This document shows positions 17,507 to 26,913 of a stretch of 64,000 nucleotides of DNA, piece by piece. Positions within the stretch are counted from its first letter, which is position 1. Each line of letters starts with the position of its first letter. Where the stretch lies: positions 46,469 through 110,468 of the forward strand of contig NZ_JASLER010000085.1 of NCBI RefSeq assembly GCF_030151085.1. Reading direction: 5' to 3'. The notes beneath the pieces are model-generated. The model had not been told where the DNA came from. It searched no databases and saw only the letters and a program-made list of their open reading frames with translations. The position numbers and the translations under genes are program-made. This DNA is from Bacteroides sp. (GTDB lineage: Bacteria > Bacteroidota > Bacteroidia > Bacteroidales > Bacteroidaceae).

Positions 17507-17548
17507 CCGTCCCGCCTCATACACATTACAATGCACGAAGCGGGACGG
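17507..17548 (-). terminator. GC-rich hairpin in the leader of the first large fimbrillin
   Basis: Arms CCGTCCCGC and GCGGGACGG (17507-17515, 17540-17548) with further partial pairing inside. On the minus strand it is followed by a moderately T-rich stretch. It lies between the ATPase/nuclease gene and the fimbrillin start, within a 115-bp segment (17441-17555) nearly identical to 21691-21803. It may stop read-through from the upstream gene or act as a leader attenuator. Confidence 0.55.
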
Positions 17549-17580
17549 AAAACAATTAAATTAAATAAGAAAAAATATAT

Positions 17581-19140
17581 TTATAGCAACCAGCGACCCA
17601 CATTACGAGTTTCAGCGCTGAACTCAACGCCGACCTTCACTACTTCGCGACTGTCAGTCTGATAAGGTATCAGATAACCTTTCTCATCAATCTGCTGCAA
17701 AGCTTGTTCGGCAGTACCGTTCAGTTTGAATTCGAATATATAAATGTATTTGGGAGTCTTCACCACGGCATCTGCACGACCACGCGCACTGCGAACTTCA
17801 GCATCCGTAAATTGCCCCATCAGCTTGAAAACTAAGTAGAACACCACCTGATAATGACGCTCAGTTTGGTCATTCAGTTCGTAAGGAATATCCGCAAAGA
17901 AAGCTTGAAGACGTGTGAGGAAAGAATCAACATCACCTGCACGAAGCTCTTGAACGAACTTACCGATATAGAAATTCTGATCATTATCTTTCAATGAAGT
18001 ATAGTAAGGAATCACAAAGTTCATAAAACCATAACGTACCTCATCGTTAGGAAAAGCCAACCAATAATTGTCAAACTCTTTATCGTATCCCTTAATCGTC
18101 AGATACCCGCTCTGATAAATAAGAGGAATCGGATTCATCACATTCATGCGATATTCCATAAAGGAAGAAGCAGGAGCTTCGATGCCATCAAGTAGAGTGC
18201 GCAAATCATAATCGCTCTGTTTAAGCAACTCCACCAAAAAAGTCGGGGTACCGGTTTGAAACCAATAACTGCCCAATTCCTTTTTACTGAAAGCATTCAG
18301 TACGCTGAACGGGTTGAAAACCCCGTCGCCTTTGGGATGGAAATGATAACCGTCATAATTCCGTTCCATAGCAGCCACCGTTTCTTCAGGAGTTAACTGG
18401 TTAACTTTACCAAAAGATTCAATTTCAGGTACAAAAGTATCCTGTAACTCTTGTCGGGTAATCCCACAAAGGGTGGCATAAGAATAGTCAAGACTGATGT
18501 CGTTCAACTGGTTCAAATCGCTGAACACGCTCACCTGTGCAAACTTTGTCACCCCCGTAAGGAATGCGAAACGCAAGTAGCGGTCAGAGCTTTTCAGTAC
18601 ACCGTAGAAAGCTTTCAACGTCTGGCGATAATCTTCCAGCAAAGGTAAATTAGTCAGACTCTGTAACAGTGGTTTATCGTATTCGTCCACAAGAACCACA
18701 ACTTGGCAACCCGTCTGCTCGTAAGCACGTTGCAACACATAAGCAAAGCGTTCTTCCGGACTTCGACCTTTCTTTTCATCACCGTACAACATCTCCCATT
18801 TCTCCAGATGCTGATTCAACATTGCTACCAAATCTGCCGGAGTTTCGTACTTTTTCGCATTCAAATCCAAATGAAGCACCGGATGCTGCTTCCATTCCGT
18901 TTCCAACCGTTCTACGGCAAGCCCCTTGAACAACTCCTTCTTCCCGAGAAAATAAGACTCGAAAGTAGAGAGTAGTAGGCTCTTACCAAAACGGCGCGGA
19001 CGGCTCAGAAAGTAGGGTTTACCTGTATTGGCTATCTGCCACATCAGAGCAGTCTTATCCACATACAAATAATTACCCTTTCGGATATCCTCAAAAGTCT
19101 GTATGCCTATAGGTAATTTACGAAGCAACATTGAATCCAT
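17581..19140 (-). CDS. AAA-ATPase-like / PD-(D/E)XK nuclease-domain protein
   Basis: A 519-residue protein of the Bacteroidales DUF1703 type. The N-terminal AAA-ATPase-like domain has YVDKTALMWQI, Walker A SRPRRFGKSLLLST, Walker B VVVLVDEYDKPLL and LTGVTKFAQVSVFSDLN. The C-terminal PD-(D/E)XK nuclease-like domain (last 90 residues) has GRADAVVKTPKYIYIFEFKL. The ATG at 19131 (MLLRKLPIG) may be the true start. It has its own -7 promoter at 19169-19176. It sits as an accessory gene between two duplicated fimbrillin modules; the equivalent site in the next module holds a decayed helix-turn-helix gene. The family's function is not known; a mobile or conflict-related role is often supposed. Confidence 0.85.
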   Translation of the reverse strand: MDSMLLRKLPIGIQTFEDIRKGNYLYVDKTALMWQIANTGKPYFLSRPRRFGKSLLLSTFESYFLGKKELFKGLAVERLETEWKQHPVLHLDLNAKKYETPADLVAMLNQHLEKWEMLYGDEKKGRSPEERFAYVLQRAYEQTGCQVVVLVDEYDKPLLQSLTNLPLLEDYRQTLKAFYGVLKSSDRYLRFAFLTGVTKFAQVSVFSDLNQLNDISLDYSYATLCGITRQELQDTFVPEIESFGKVNQLTPEETVAAMERNYDGYHFHPKGDGVFNPFSVLNAFSKKELGSYWFQTGTPTFLVELLKQSDYDLRTLLDGIEAPASSFMEYRMNVMNPIPLIYQSGYLTIKGYDKEFDNYWLAFPNDEVRYGFMNFVIPYYTSLKDNDQNFYIGKFVQELRAGDVDSFLTRLQAFFADIPYELNDQTERHYQVVFYLVFKLMGQFTDAEVRSARGRADAVVKTPKYIYIFEFKLNGTAEQALQQIDEKGYLIPYQTDSREVVKVGVEFSAETRNVGRWLL

Positions 19141-19168
19141 AGCTTATTTCTTTGTATCGTTAGTGACA

Positions 19169-19176
19169 CAAAGATA
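19169..19176 (-). promoter_or_regulatory. -7 element of the AAA-ATPase/nuclease gene
   Basis: The minus strand reads TATCTTTG, perfect TAnnTTTG, about 30 bp upstream of the ATG. It lies at the edge of a segment repeated at 22121-22165. Confidence 0.6.
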
Positions 19177-19230
19177 GCAATTGTTTTCCGTTATTCCAAC
19201 ATGTCAAAGATCAAAAATTATCTGTCATAA

Positions 19231-21700
19231 TTAGTTCTGCACACATCGTACGCTGAAGCCGTATGCTTTGTCTACCGTTCCATAATCACTTCCGGGAGGA
19301 GCGTATTTAAACTCGACATAGTAACCATAAATGCTACTTGATTCAGCAGCGCTGTACATCGTAAAAGCAGGAACTAAGCTTGCCGCAAAGGCTTGAGTTT
19401 CTCCAGTAGCGTTACTCCGGTATGGGTCACGAAGTAATCCCGTTCCATATTCACGCATTCGAAAAAAAGGAAACCAGACCTTATCTCCTCTCGGAGTTGT
19501 ATATTCCATACCATTTCTGATATTGAAAACGCTTTCAGTTATAGATACATTGCTATTTCTCCATTCTATCCCGGTCAGCATCCTAAGTGTACTCCAACTA
19601 AATTCAGAGAAAATATTTTTTGTGCCATCTGCTTTCTGGAAATCAGGAACCCTCCACCCCGAAGGACATGGATCATAAATCTGCTTTATCCCCGATCCCC
19701 AACAATTATCTACATGAAGGGCTTTATAAAAAGCATCCGGGTGTTGTATAGCCAGTTCTAAACTTCCGTTCGATAATTTTCGCAGCTCTATTGTTTTTCC
19801 GACCGCATCAAACATCAAGCCGATATCATCCCGTCCTCCATCGGCCGAACCGGGCATCGGATCTTTGCGTCCCCATTGGTAGATATTCCCGTAAGCACGG
19901 GCCGATTCAAGTGCATTGTTTTCCGAATAGGTGTTGCGCAAGGCACCTAAAGCTCTATCCATTATAACTTTGCCATAAAATTTTCCGGAACTATAAGCCC
20001 ATGCAGGTCCACCATATTGATGGACAGATCCTCCGGAAGTGGCGTTCACAGCTTTTGTCAGCTCCGCTTTCTGAGTTTCAGTACTGCTGATTGCGGTGGC
20101 ATTGATACGTGCCGGCACATAATCGGTTATCCAGAGGTGCCAACTCCAGATAATTGTACCGCTGCCATCATAAGCAGCTATTACAGCATTGCCACCTTGC
20201 GTTTGAGGTACTTTAACGTACACCCGTGCATTATCGTGGTCAGTAATGTTCTCATAATTGACCAAATTTTGATGGTTATCGGCATCTATCGCATATCCCA
20301 TTACCAGTTCCCCCGACGTTCCGTTATCTTTACTTTGCCAAAGTAACTGCACCTTCGCAATACTCTTTCCGCTCAGATATGTGTTCAATCCACCCTCACC
20401 TGCTTCATGTTTATACGGATTGAAGCAGATATTTGTACCCGGCAGCATCATCAGGCAGTTCGATGTAGGCACAAGGTTCGTACTTACCACCGGCGTCTGG
20501 TCCAGCAGCTGGATACGTCCGTCCAACTGGTAGTTTGCAGAGTTGATATGAACCGTCCATTCATAATCCGTATTTTCATAAAGATTGAAATCGGTAGTCT
20601 CCTTGCCTCCCAGATAGACACGATAATAAAGACGCTCCTTCTTTTGGGAGTTATCCACCACAAGTTCCACATATGAGGCAGCAACAGGTGCATTCTCTTT
20701 CGTACGGTAATAAGCCGAAGTAGCATTGGCTGATATTCCACGTACATTGGCAGGTATCCAGACCGTCTTTGTACCGTTTGCATTTGCCAGTTCAGTATCC
20801 ATCAGACGGTAGTAGTCCACAAATTCCACAACCGTAGAAGGATAAGTTATATCCCATTCAGTTTCTTCTTTATTAGGCAGAAGCCGATAATCAGCAGGCA
20901 CTTGGCAAAGCTTTACTTCCTTTAGTTTGTAACCAGCAGTAGTAAATTCGCCGGATACATCCCAGTTCACCGTCAACCGTGTCGCAAGCCTCCTCAATAA
21001 AAGACGGACATCGTAATTACCTTCCTTGCTCTGAATGACAGGGATACCGCCAACCACAGCTACCTTCACATGCTCCAGATGAAGCACATAAGGCATTTCA
21101 TTGATACCTCCCGAACCAGAAGGGTCAACCGCGCTTATAACTGACGATTTTATAATCATGCTCTGTACCTTTCCTAAAGAATTGCTACCCAAAGCACTCA
21201 CCGCTCCGCCACTTCCGCGTGCCACAAGTACAAGTTGGCAATCACTACGTTCCTTCAAATTAACACTTAAAGATTTCCCAATTTCCACATTTCCATAATC
21301 ATTTCCTGTTCCCGTTATATAATTCCCGTTTGACTCATACTGCCGGATTTCAAGGTTATAAAGTTTATCGGGAGTACCTGCCGAAGCACGTGTTAACACC
21401 GGAGGTACGAGGCTCGCGTTGAAAGCAGCTATGCTGCTTTCAACGCGAGCCGTTGCGGCGAGCCGTTGCGGCGAGCCGTTGCGGCGAGCCGTTGCGGCGA
21501 GCCGTTGCGGCGAGCCGTTGCGGCGAGCCGTTGCGGTACAACTCATCACCAGTATCTTCTGCAAAACCAAAGTTCAGCGACACCGCCACCAGTTTTTCAC
21601 CCACAGATGGAGATACTGTTTCATCAATCCGTTCATCACATCCCGTTAATCCCACACAAGTGACCAATACCCCCCAAAAAATCAATAATATCCATTTCAT
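19231..21700 (-). CDS. Fimbrillin-family lipoprotein with FISUMP domain, phase-variable (7 x 13 bp), out of frame here
   Basis: A paralogue of 15087-17451. The start at 21700 gives lipobox CVGLTGC and SLNFGFAED, then seven 13-bp units read as an RNGSPQRLAATAR cycle, and stops at a TGA in the adjoining palindrome (21440). The remaining 770 or so residues lie in the +1 frame: VPPVLTRASAGTPDKLYN, fimbrillin beta-repeats, then a C-terminal FISUMP domain (GNIYQWGRKDPMPGS, IYDPCPSGWRVP, YGFSVRCVQN). Deleting one unit (or adding two) gives 2457 bp, 819 codons, with no internal stop visible. So six or nine repeats would be ON and seven is OFF. It is probably a surface-exposed pilus tip protein; that is inferred from its family and position. 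Confidence 0.8.
21411..21451. repeat. Perfect 19-bp-arm inverted repeat next to the 13-bp repeats
   Basis: Arms at 21411-21429 and 21433-21451 are exact reverse complements with a 3-nt loop (TAT). The arm begins GGCTCGCG and ends AAAGCAGC. It overlaps the first repeat unit and is absent from the paralogue at 17.27 kb, which has only a 7-bp arm version there. It looks like a template-switch product. Confidence 0.8.
21446..21536 (-). repeat. Seven tandem 13-bp repeats inside the fimbrillin gene
   Basis: Ninety-one bases are exactly seven perfect copies of CGAGCCGTTGCGG (plus strand). It is out of register with the codon triplet, so copy-number change shifts the frame. It lies between the lipoprotein leader and the Thr-Arg processing site. 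Confidence 0.92.
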
Positions 21701-21755
21701 ATCATTATTATATTTATATCATTCATTTATACCTATCGGAACAACAGAAAACAAG

Positions 21756-21796
21756 CCGTCCCGCCTCATGCACTTGTTATGCACGAAGCGGGACGG
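21756..21796 (-). terminator. GC-rich hairpin in the leader of the second large fimbrillin
   Basis: Arms at 21756-21764 and 21788-21796 (CCGTCCCGC/GCGGGACGG), the duplicate of the hairpin at 17507-17548. It lies 56 bp before the fimbrillin ATG. Confidence 0.55.
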
Positions 21797-21824
21797 AAAA
21801 CAAACCCCATGTCTCGTTACTACT

Positions 21825-22115
21825 TTACTCTACATTTTTAATTATCCATTCCCCATGTCTATACCCACCTTTACGACCAATCAAATTTAAAGCTTTTAAA
21901 TCTGCTATAATACGCGTAATAGTTCTCTCACTAACGCCTATATTATCAGCCAAAGTTGCAGCTTTTATTTTAGGATTATATTTTAAAGCTTCATAAACAT
22001 TCCGATGCAAAGGTGTCGGTATTTCTATTCCGCCATTTATACGACCAATTTTCCTAAACTCAATTTCTTCTGCACAATGGGAAATCTTCTCTATAACTAA
22101 AAAAGTAGTACCCTC
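21825..22115 (-). pseudogene. C-terminal winged-helix remnant of a larger regulator
   Basis: An open frame of 96 codons without an ATG start runs from just after a stop codon at 22118-22116 to 21825. It encodes EKISHCAEEIEF, then a winged helix (AATLADNIGVSERTITRIIA, then LIGRKGGYRHGEWII). This matches the C-terminal end of AlbA/Fic-type ATP-binding regulators of about 400-500 residues, whose N-terminal part is missing. Directly upstream is the same repeated sequence that precedes the ATPase/nuclease gene in the neighbouring module, with a weakened -7 (TATCTTTA). A short product from the TTG at 22010 is possible. Confidence 0.65.
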
Positions 22116-22178
22116 TTATAAAGATACTAATTGTTTTCCGTTATTCCAACATGTCAAAGATCGAAAATTATCTGTTAT

Positions 22179-24698
22179 TTATTCCTGTACACACCGTACA
22201 GAAAACCCATACCCATCTTCCACCGGATGCTGAAAAGAGAGTTTTCCTGTTTGAATTTGATAGATATAATGATTAGCTGTTTTCGACAAAGTAGAAGCCC
22301 AAAGAAAGACCGAATTGTTACTTACCGAACTTCGATACTTGCCGGAAGTCGTTTCGCGCAAAGACACCCCCGGAAAGAAAGCAGACTTGTTTGAATAACT
22401 GCCTGCACTTTCACCGGAACCGCCAAAATATAGAAAACCGGCTCCCGGTACATCTACTCCATTCGCTGAAATGCCACCGTTACTTTTCATCGAAGTAAGG
22501 TTCTCGCCATTCCAATACATGATGTTATCATTATTTCCGTATGCATCTTCATAGACAGTGGAAGCATTCGTTGATCCAAATCCTGCACACAAAGAATATT
22601 TAGCACTATTTGTCTTGTATTCATTCAAAGGAACCTTCCAGCCATCAGGACATGGGTCGTAAATAGTCTTGTTCCTACCATTCCAAGCAGAACTTTTATC
22701 TGAATTTAGAATACCGCCTCCTCCCGGATAATAAAAATTAAGCGGAAATTGTATCAGCGTCTGATAAGGTACACTGCTCCTACTGATTTTCCCTATTTCA
22801 GTTGTTTTCCCATATCCGTCATAAATTGTCTTCACCTCATTAGTAGTACCATCAGCCGTACTGAAGAACGGATCTTTCCGCCCTCCCTGATAAAGCAATC
22901 CGAAAGTACTTACCCTGTCTATCAAATTTGCCTGCAAACCAGCTTTCGTTGCTCCTAAGTTACGGTCCATTATCACCGACTTATAGAAAGCACCGTCGGA
23001 ACTTGTCCATGAAACACCTCCATATACCTGTACCATACCGCCCTGAGTTGCGTTTTGAGCAGCCGCAATAGCCATGCTCCGTGTAGCATCATTGGTTATA
23101 TTGCTAACATTCATCACAACAGGTACATAATCACTAATCCAGATATGCCAACTCCAAACTGTTTCTCCCAAACTATTTTTAGATTCAATTACCGCATTTC
23201 CTCCTTTGGTTATAGGTACTTTCACATGTACTAAAGCATTGTCCTTATCCTCAATATCCGATACATTTACCAAATTTTCATGGTGATTGTCATCAATCAC
23301 ATACCCCATCACCAAATCGCCCGATGTTCCTGCGTCTTTTGTTTGCCACAATACCTTTACCGAACTGATTGCTTTATTTTGTAATATTACGCCGCCTGAT
23401 ACCAATTCATCATTCCATCCACCTGTCCCGGATGTATGTTTATACGGATTGAAACAAATATTCGTGCCGGGCTTCATCATCAGGCAGTTCGATGTAGGCA
23501 CAAGGTTCGTACTTACCACCGGTGTCTGGTCCAGCAACTGGATACGTCCATCTGTACGATAGTTAGCGGAATTCACCGTGAGCGTCCAATCATAATCCGT
23601 GTTCTCTTTCAGATTGAAGTCGGTAGTCTCTTTACCACCCAAATAGGCACGGTAATAGAGACGCTCCTGCTTCACCGAATTGTCCACCACCAATTCTACA
23701 TACGAAGCAGCGTCAGGAGCATTCTCCTTCGTGCGGTAATAAGGCGAAGTAGCCTTTGCCGAACTGCCCCGCACATTGGCAGGTATCCATACGGTTTGCT
23801 TTAGGGTCGCCAGTTCTGTAGCATCTGTTATTCGATAAGTATCGCCAAACTCTGATACAGCCGACGGATAAGTCGTTCCCCATTCCGTTGACTCGGTTGT
23901 CGGAAGAATACGAAAGTCAACCGGCACCTGACAAAGCTTAACCTCCTTCAGTCCATAATGATCCGTTGTCAGTGCATCCGACATTTTCCAGTTTACGGTC
24001 AACTTCACAGCAAGGCGTTTCAGTAGCAAACGGGCATCGTGAGCACCTGTCAAGCTTTGTAATTTGCCGTCGCTCGTTACGTTTACATGCGGCAAATGGA
24101 GGATGTAAGGCATCTTGTTCATCTGCGACTGCGTTGCCCCACTTGTAGGAATATTCTTAAAGACTTCGCTCGGCATTATCAAGCTCTGGAAATTGGAAAG
24201 ATTACCCGAAACGCTGGGTTTCGTATTACCCTGCCCCCGTGCAAAAATTACCAGTTGGCAATTATCCGCTTGCGTCAAAGTAAAAGTAAGCTTTTCACCG
24301 ATGGTGGTAGCTCCGGCAGTATATTTCACACTTCCAATCAATCCCCCTGCTTGTGTATATTGTATCACATGAAGTTCATACAACGCATCCGGCTGAGTAA
24401 TCTCCGTTGTCGTTTCTCCCGACCGCGTCCGTACTTTTGGAGTAGGTGTCACTACAAAAGCATCACTCTGTGCCTCCACCACTGCCGTGCCACTTACCCG
24501 GGTTGTTTCCGAAAGGTCATACCCGTCTTCTTCATCGGCAAAGCCAAATGATAATTCCACCTGTACCTCTTTCCCGTCAGGTATAACCGGAGCAGGTGCA
24601 TCCAGATAATCTACACAAGAAGCTGTTCCTGCGAGTAGAACGATTGCAAACAACCCTTTCATTAAGCCTATCCGGTATATATGTTTCATTAGTCCCAT
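22179..24698 (-). CDS. Large fimbrillin-family lipoprotein with FISUMP domain (intact)
   Basis: This 839-residue protein has the same architecture as the two phase-variable paralogues but lacks the 13-bp repeat. Lipobox Cys28 is in LLAGTASC. Possible processing Arg residues are Arg67 (SETTRVSG) and Arg92 (RTRSGE). Long fimbrillin beta-repeats share stretches with 19231-21700 (VPTSNCLMMKPGTNICFNPY). A C-terminal FISUMP domain has VIMDRNLGA, IYDPCPDGWKVP and YGFSVRCVQE. It is the last gene of the tight operon, 14 bp after the previous lipoprotein. Probably a tip or accessory pilin. The start could be the first ATG or MKHIYRIG at 24689. Confidence 0.85.
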   Translation of the reverse strand: MGLMKHIYRIGLMKGLFAIVLLAGTASCVDYLDAPAPVIPDGKEVQVELSFGFADEEDGYDLSETTRVSGTAVVEAQSDAFVVTPTPKVRTRSGETTTEITQPDALYELHVIQYTQAGGLIGSVKYTAGATTIGEKLTFTLTQADNCQLVIFARGQGNTKPSVSGNLSNFQSLIMPSEVFKNIPTSGATQSQMNKMPYILHLPHVNVTSDGKLQSLTGAHDARLLLKRLAVKLTVNWKMSDALTTDHYGLKEVKLCQVPVDFRILPTTESTEWGTTYPSAVSEFGDTYRITDATELATLKQTVWIPANVRGSSAKATSPYYRTKENAPDAASYVELVVDNSVKQERLYYRAYLGGKETTDFNLKENTDYDWTLTVNSANYRTDGRIQLLDQTPVVSTNLVPTSNCLMMKPGTNICFNPYKHTSGTGGWNDELVSGGVILQNKAISSVKVLWQTKDAGTSGDLVMGYVIDDNHHENLVNVSDIEDKDNALVHVKVPITKGGNAVIESKNSLGETVWSWHIWISDYVPVVMNVSNITNDATRSMAIAAAQNATQGGMVQVYGGVSWTSSDGAFYKSVIMDRNLGATKAGLQANLIDRVSTFGLLYQGGRKDPFFSTADGTTNEVKTIYDGYGKTTEIGKISRSSVPYQTLIQFPLNFYYPGGGGILNSDKSSAWNGRNKTIYDPCPDGWKVPLNEYKTNSAKYSLCAGFGSTNASTVYEDAYGNNDNIMYWNGENLTSMKSNGGISANGVDVPGAGFLYFGGSGESAGSYSNKSAFFPGVSLRETTSGKYRSSVSNNSVFLWASTLSKTANHYIYQIQTGKLSFQHPVEDGYGFSVRCVQE

Positions 24699-24712
24699 TT
24701 TTATCCTGTCAT

Positions 24713-25828
24713 TTATTTGAACTCCACTTCCTTCTTAATCGTCTCCACATCATCAAACACCACAACCGCCCCGTCAGTGATCGTCACACGTATATCGCCA
24801 CTATTAACGCCACTGATGTTTACAGCCAGTTTATATTCATATCCCCGTTGTATATTGTAATCTTTCAACAAGTTACCTCCCAGATAAATACGATATTCCA
24901 CTTTTACGATACCCGGATATTGTTCCGTAGACGTCTTGGGATATTTATAGTTTCCTGTCAGCACCACGCAAGTACATCCTGCCAATGTACCATTCGGCCC
25001 TTTCTCTTCCAGTCCTTTCTCCGGAAAAGAGGTTGCCGTGCCTGTACCACGCAAATTTTCAGGCATATAAAAAAAGCAAGGAGTTCCAAAATCGAGTGAA
25101 GAGTTCCTGATAACAACAAAACCAGTCGCAATCTCCGATAATACCGGATAAGTGTCCGATAATTTTCCTCCTCCACGGCTGTAAAGCGCCATCTTTTGGG
25201 GAAGGTTTTTCACTTTCACCGAATCTATCTCTATAGATCCTTTAAAATCAGCCGTCTTATTCCATTGTACGGCAATACGTGCACACGGATGCTGCAAGGG
25301 AGCTACCAGCACTACCTTACCGGTCGCATCGGGGGAATACTTCAACGGACCGCAAGTCAAAAGTGAAGGTTGGACCGTTTCTCCCAGATTAAGGTTGACG
25401 GTCTTCTTTTTCAGTGCCGCCTCACTTCGGTCTGCTGTTGTTGCTTTGATAAAGTCCGTCAGAAAACCAGTACCTGCATTGACTATAATATAAAAGTTAC
25501 TTTTCACATTGGAAAAATTAGAGGTGGTAACCTTGATTGTCTGGTTAGTCTCCGTATTTCCAATGGCATCACCGGAGAAGTTGTTCCCCATAATGAAGGC
25601 TCCCGTATTTTCATTATACTGCAATACCCATACATCACTAATGGTAATATAATCTAAAGCTCCGCCACGAGTGGTTATATCCAAAGCAGGAGGCAGTGAA
25701 AGTTGAAAAGTAATCATTCCTTCCTCCTCCGGAATTGTTATCTCTTCGGCACAACCACTCCAAACAACGGAAATCATTCCCAAGCAAAACAGGAAAAGCC
25801 ATTTACAAATATATCTTGTCTGTTTCAT
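24713..25828 (-). CDS. Fimbrial lipoprotein, Mfa/FimB-like (possible DUF4906-type)
   Basis: A 371-residue lipoprotein with a signal peptide ending SVVWSGC (Cys26) and DITTRGGA with Arg54. Its beginning (MITFQLSLPP, then ISDVWVLQYNENTGAF) is typical of anchor or tip-adhesin proteins of Bacteroidales fimbriae rather than of the major stalk subunit. The C terminus (YRIYLGGNLLKDYNIQRGYEYKL) matches the same beta-strand pattern seen in the large FISUMP paralogues. It lies 17 bp after the previous gene in the operon. Its exact position in the pilus is unknown. Confidence 0.72.
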   Translation of the reverse strand: MKQTRYICKWLFLFCLGMISVVWSGCAEEITIPEEEGMITFQLSLPPALDITTRGGALDYITISDVWVLQYNENTGAFIMGNNFSGDAIGNTETNQTIKVTTSNFSNVKSNFYIIVNAGTGFLTDFIKATTADRSEAALKKKTVNLNLGETVQPSLLTCGPLKYSPDATGKVVLVAPLQHPCARIAVQWNKTADFKGSIEIDSVKVKNLPQKMALYSRGGGKLSDTYPVLSEIATGFVVIRNSSLDFGTPCFFYMPENLRGTGTATSFPEKGLEEKGPNGTLAGCTCVVLTGNYKYPKTSTEQYPGIVKVEYRIYLGGNLLKDYNIQRGYEYKLAVNISGVNSGDIRVTITDGAVVVFDDVETIKKEVEFK

Positions 25829-25845
25829 ATCCGAAAGTTATTAGT

Positions 25846-26904
25846 TCAGTTGCCTCCCAACCCATCTGAAGAAAGGGTGATCGTATCATATTCTCTCACT
25901 GCCAGCGTCAAATCGGTAGGCGACAATATTCCATAAAAAGTCAAGGTAAATTCAAACTCGTACGTCATACCAGGCAATAACGTTTTCTGTATGGAAGCTT
26001 CATAGGAATCCGTAACAGATTTGGTTTTATTCTCATACCATACTGTCAGGTTAACATCAAAATTCAATAACTGCGACCCATCCACCGGAAGTACCACAGA
26101 TGGTGCACTCACCCAAGGTATTCTGTAGTCATTTTTGTTCTCACTTGTAAATCCGCCAAAAGTATAAGAGTCCTTATACACATCTGCAGAAGATGCAGCC
26201 GGTATAGCATCCCAATCCGAATTACCCAAGCCATAAATCAGCGACAAAGGCAATCCGGTTATCTTGATATAGTTCGGCTGGTCAATCCCGGTAATTGCAA
26301 CCGGAGAATTAGAGTTTCCTTTCACCTTTACCTTCACCTGCGCACCCAAACGGGTAAACGGATTGTTCAATTCTACGTCCAGCTTGCTGTCACCCGTGCT
26401 GTTAGGTTGTACCACTACATTCTTCAATATGGTGTACATTACGTCTTTACCGTTTCCGGTTTTAATATTACTTGTTCCGGCTATCAGTTCCGGTGTTTCA
26501 CTTTCCAGATTATAAGACACTAGATACAGGTCGTACGCACCACGATACAGATAAAGGTCCCCCGTTGCCATGGCAGACGTGGTGACTGTAGCAGCAGTAA
26601 TTACCGTATAAATAGCGGTCGCTTTTGGTGAAGTCAGATCCGTAGCATCCTTCGGATAAGCATATACACGGAATGTTTTTCCCACTGCCATATCCTGCCG
26701 TACCTCTTCGGCACGCGTGTTCGCTTTCTCTTCCACTTCTGCCGTATAGCAGTAAAGTGAGAAACTCACAGCAACCGGCTCTCCTGCATCGGGTTCGGGC
26801 ACAGGAGGCAATATATCTGCAGAGCTGCATCCGGCAGGTACTACTACGCCCGCAGAAAGTAAAATCCAAATGCCTATCATTAAAAGTTTTCGTTTCATAT
26901 CCAC
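25846..26904 (-). CDS. Fimbrillin-A-clan lipoprotein
   Basis: This 352-residue lipoprotein has Cys26 in VVVPAGC, a Pro-rich spacer, and Arg64 in ANTRAEEV. The second half (YELFQ-like strands such as GMTYEFEFTLTFYGI near the C terminus) resembles fimbrillin-A-clan proteins of the BF2992 kind, as far as I can judge by eye. The gene is 9 bp from its upstream and 17 bp from its downstream neighbour. The closing strand that would be exchanged between subunits in a type V pilus is plausible but not demonstrable from sequence alone. Confidence 0.7.
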   Translation of the reverse strand: MDMKRKLLMIGIWILLSAGVVVPAGCSSADILPPVPEPDAGEPVAVSFSLYCYTAEVEEKANTRAEEVRQDMAVGKTFRVYAYPKDATDLTSPKATAIYTVITAATVTTSAMATGDLYLYRGAYDLYLVSYNLESETPELIAGTSNIKTGNGKDVMYTILKNVVVQPNSTGDSKLDVELNNPFTRLGAQVKVKVKGNSNSPVAITGIDQPNYIKITGLPLSLIYGLGNSDWDAIPAASSADVYKDSYTFGGFTSENKNDYRIPWVSAPSVVLPVDGSQLLNFDVNLTVWYENKTKSVTDSYEASIQKTLLPGMTYEFEFTLTFYGILSPTDLTLAVREYDTITLSSDGLGGN

Positions 26905-26913
26905 CTTTCCTTA

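Noticed and set aside
24087..24551. Several long plus-strand frames (100-150 codons) across the fimbrillin region
   Set aside because: They are antisense to well-supported lipoprotein genes, lack promoter or ribosome-binding signals, and have skewed compositions typical of reverse-complement frames.
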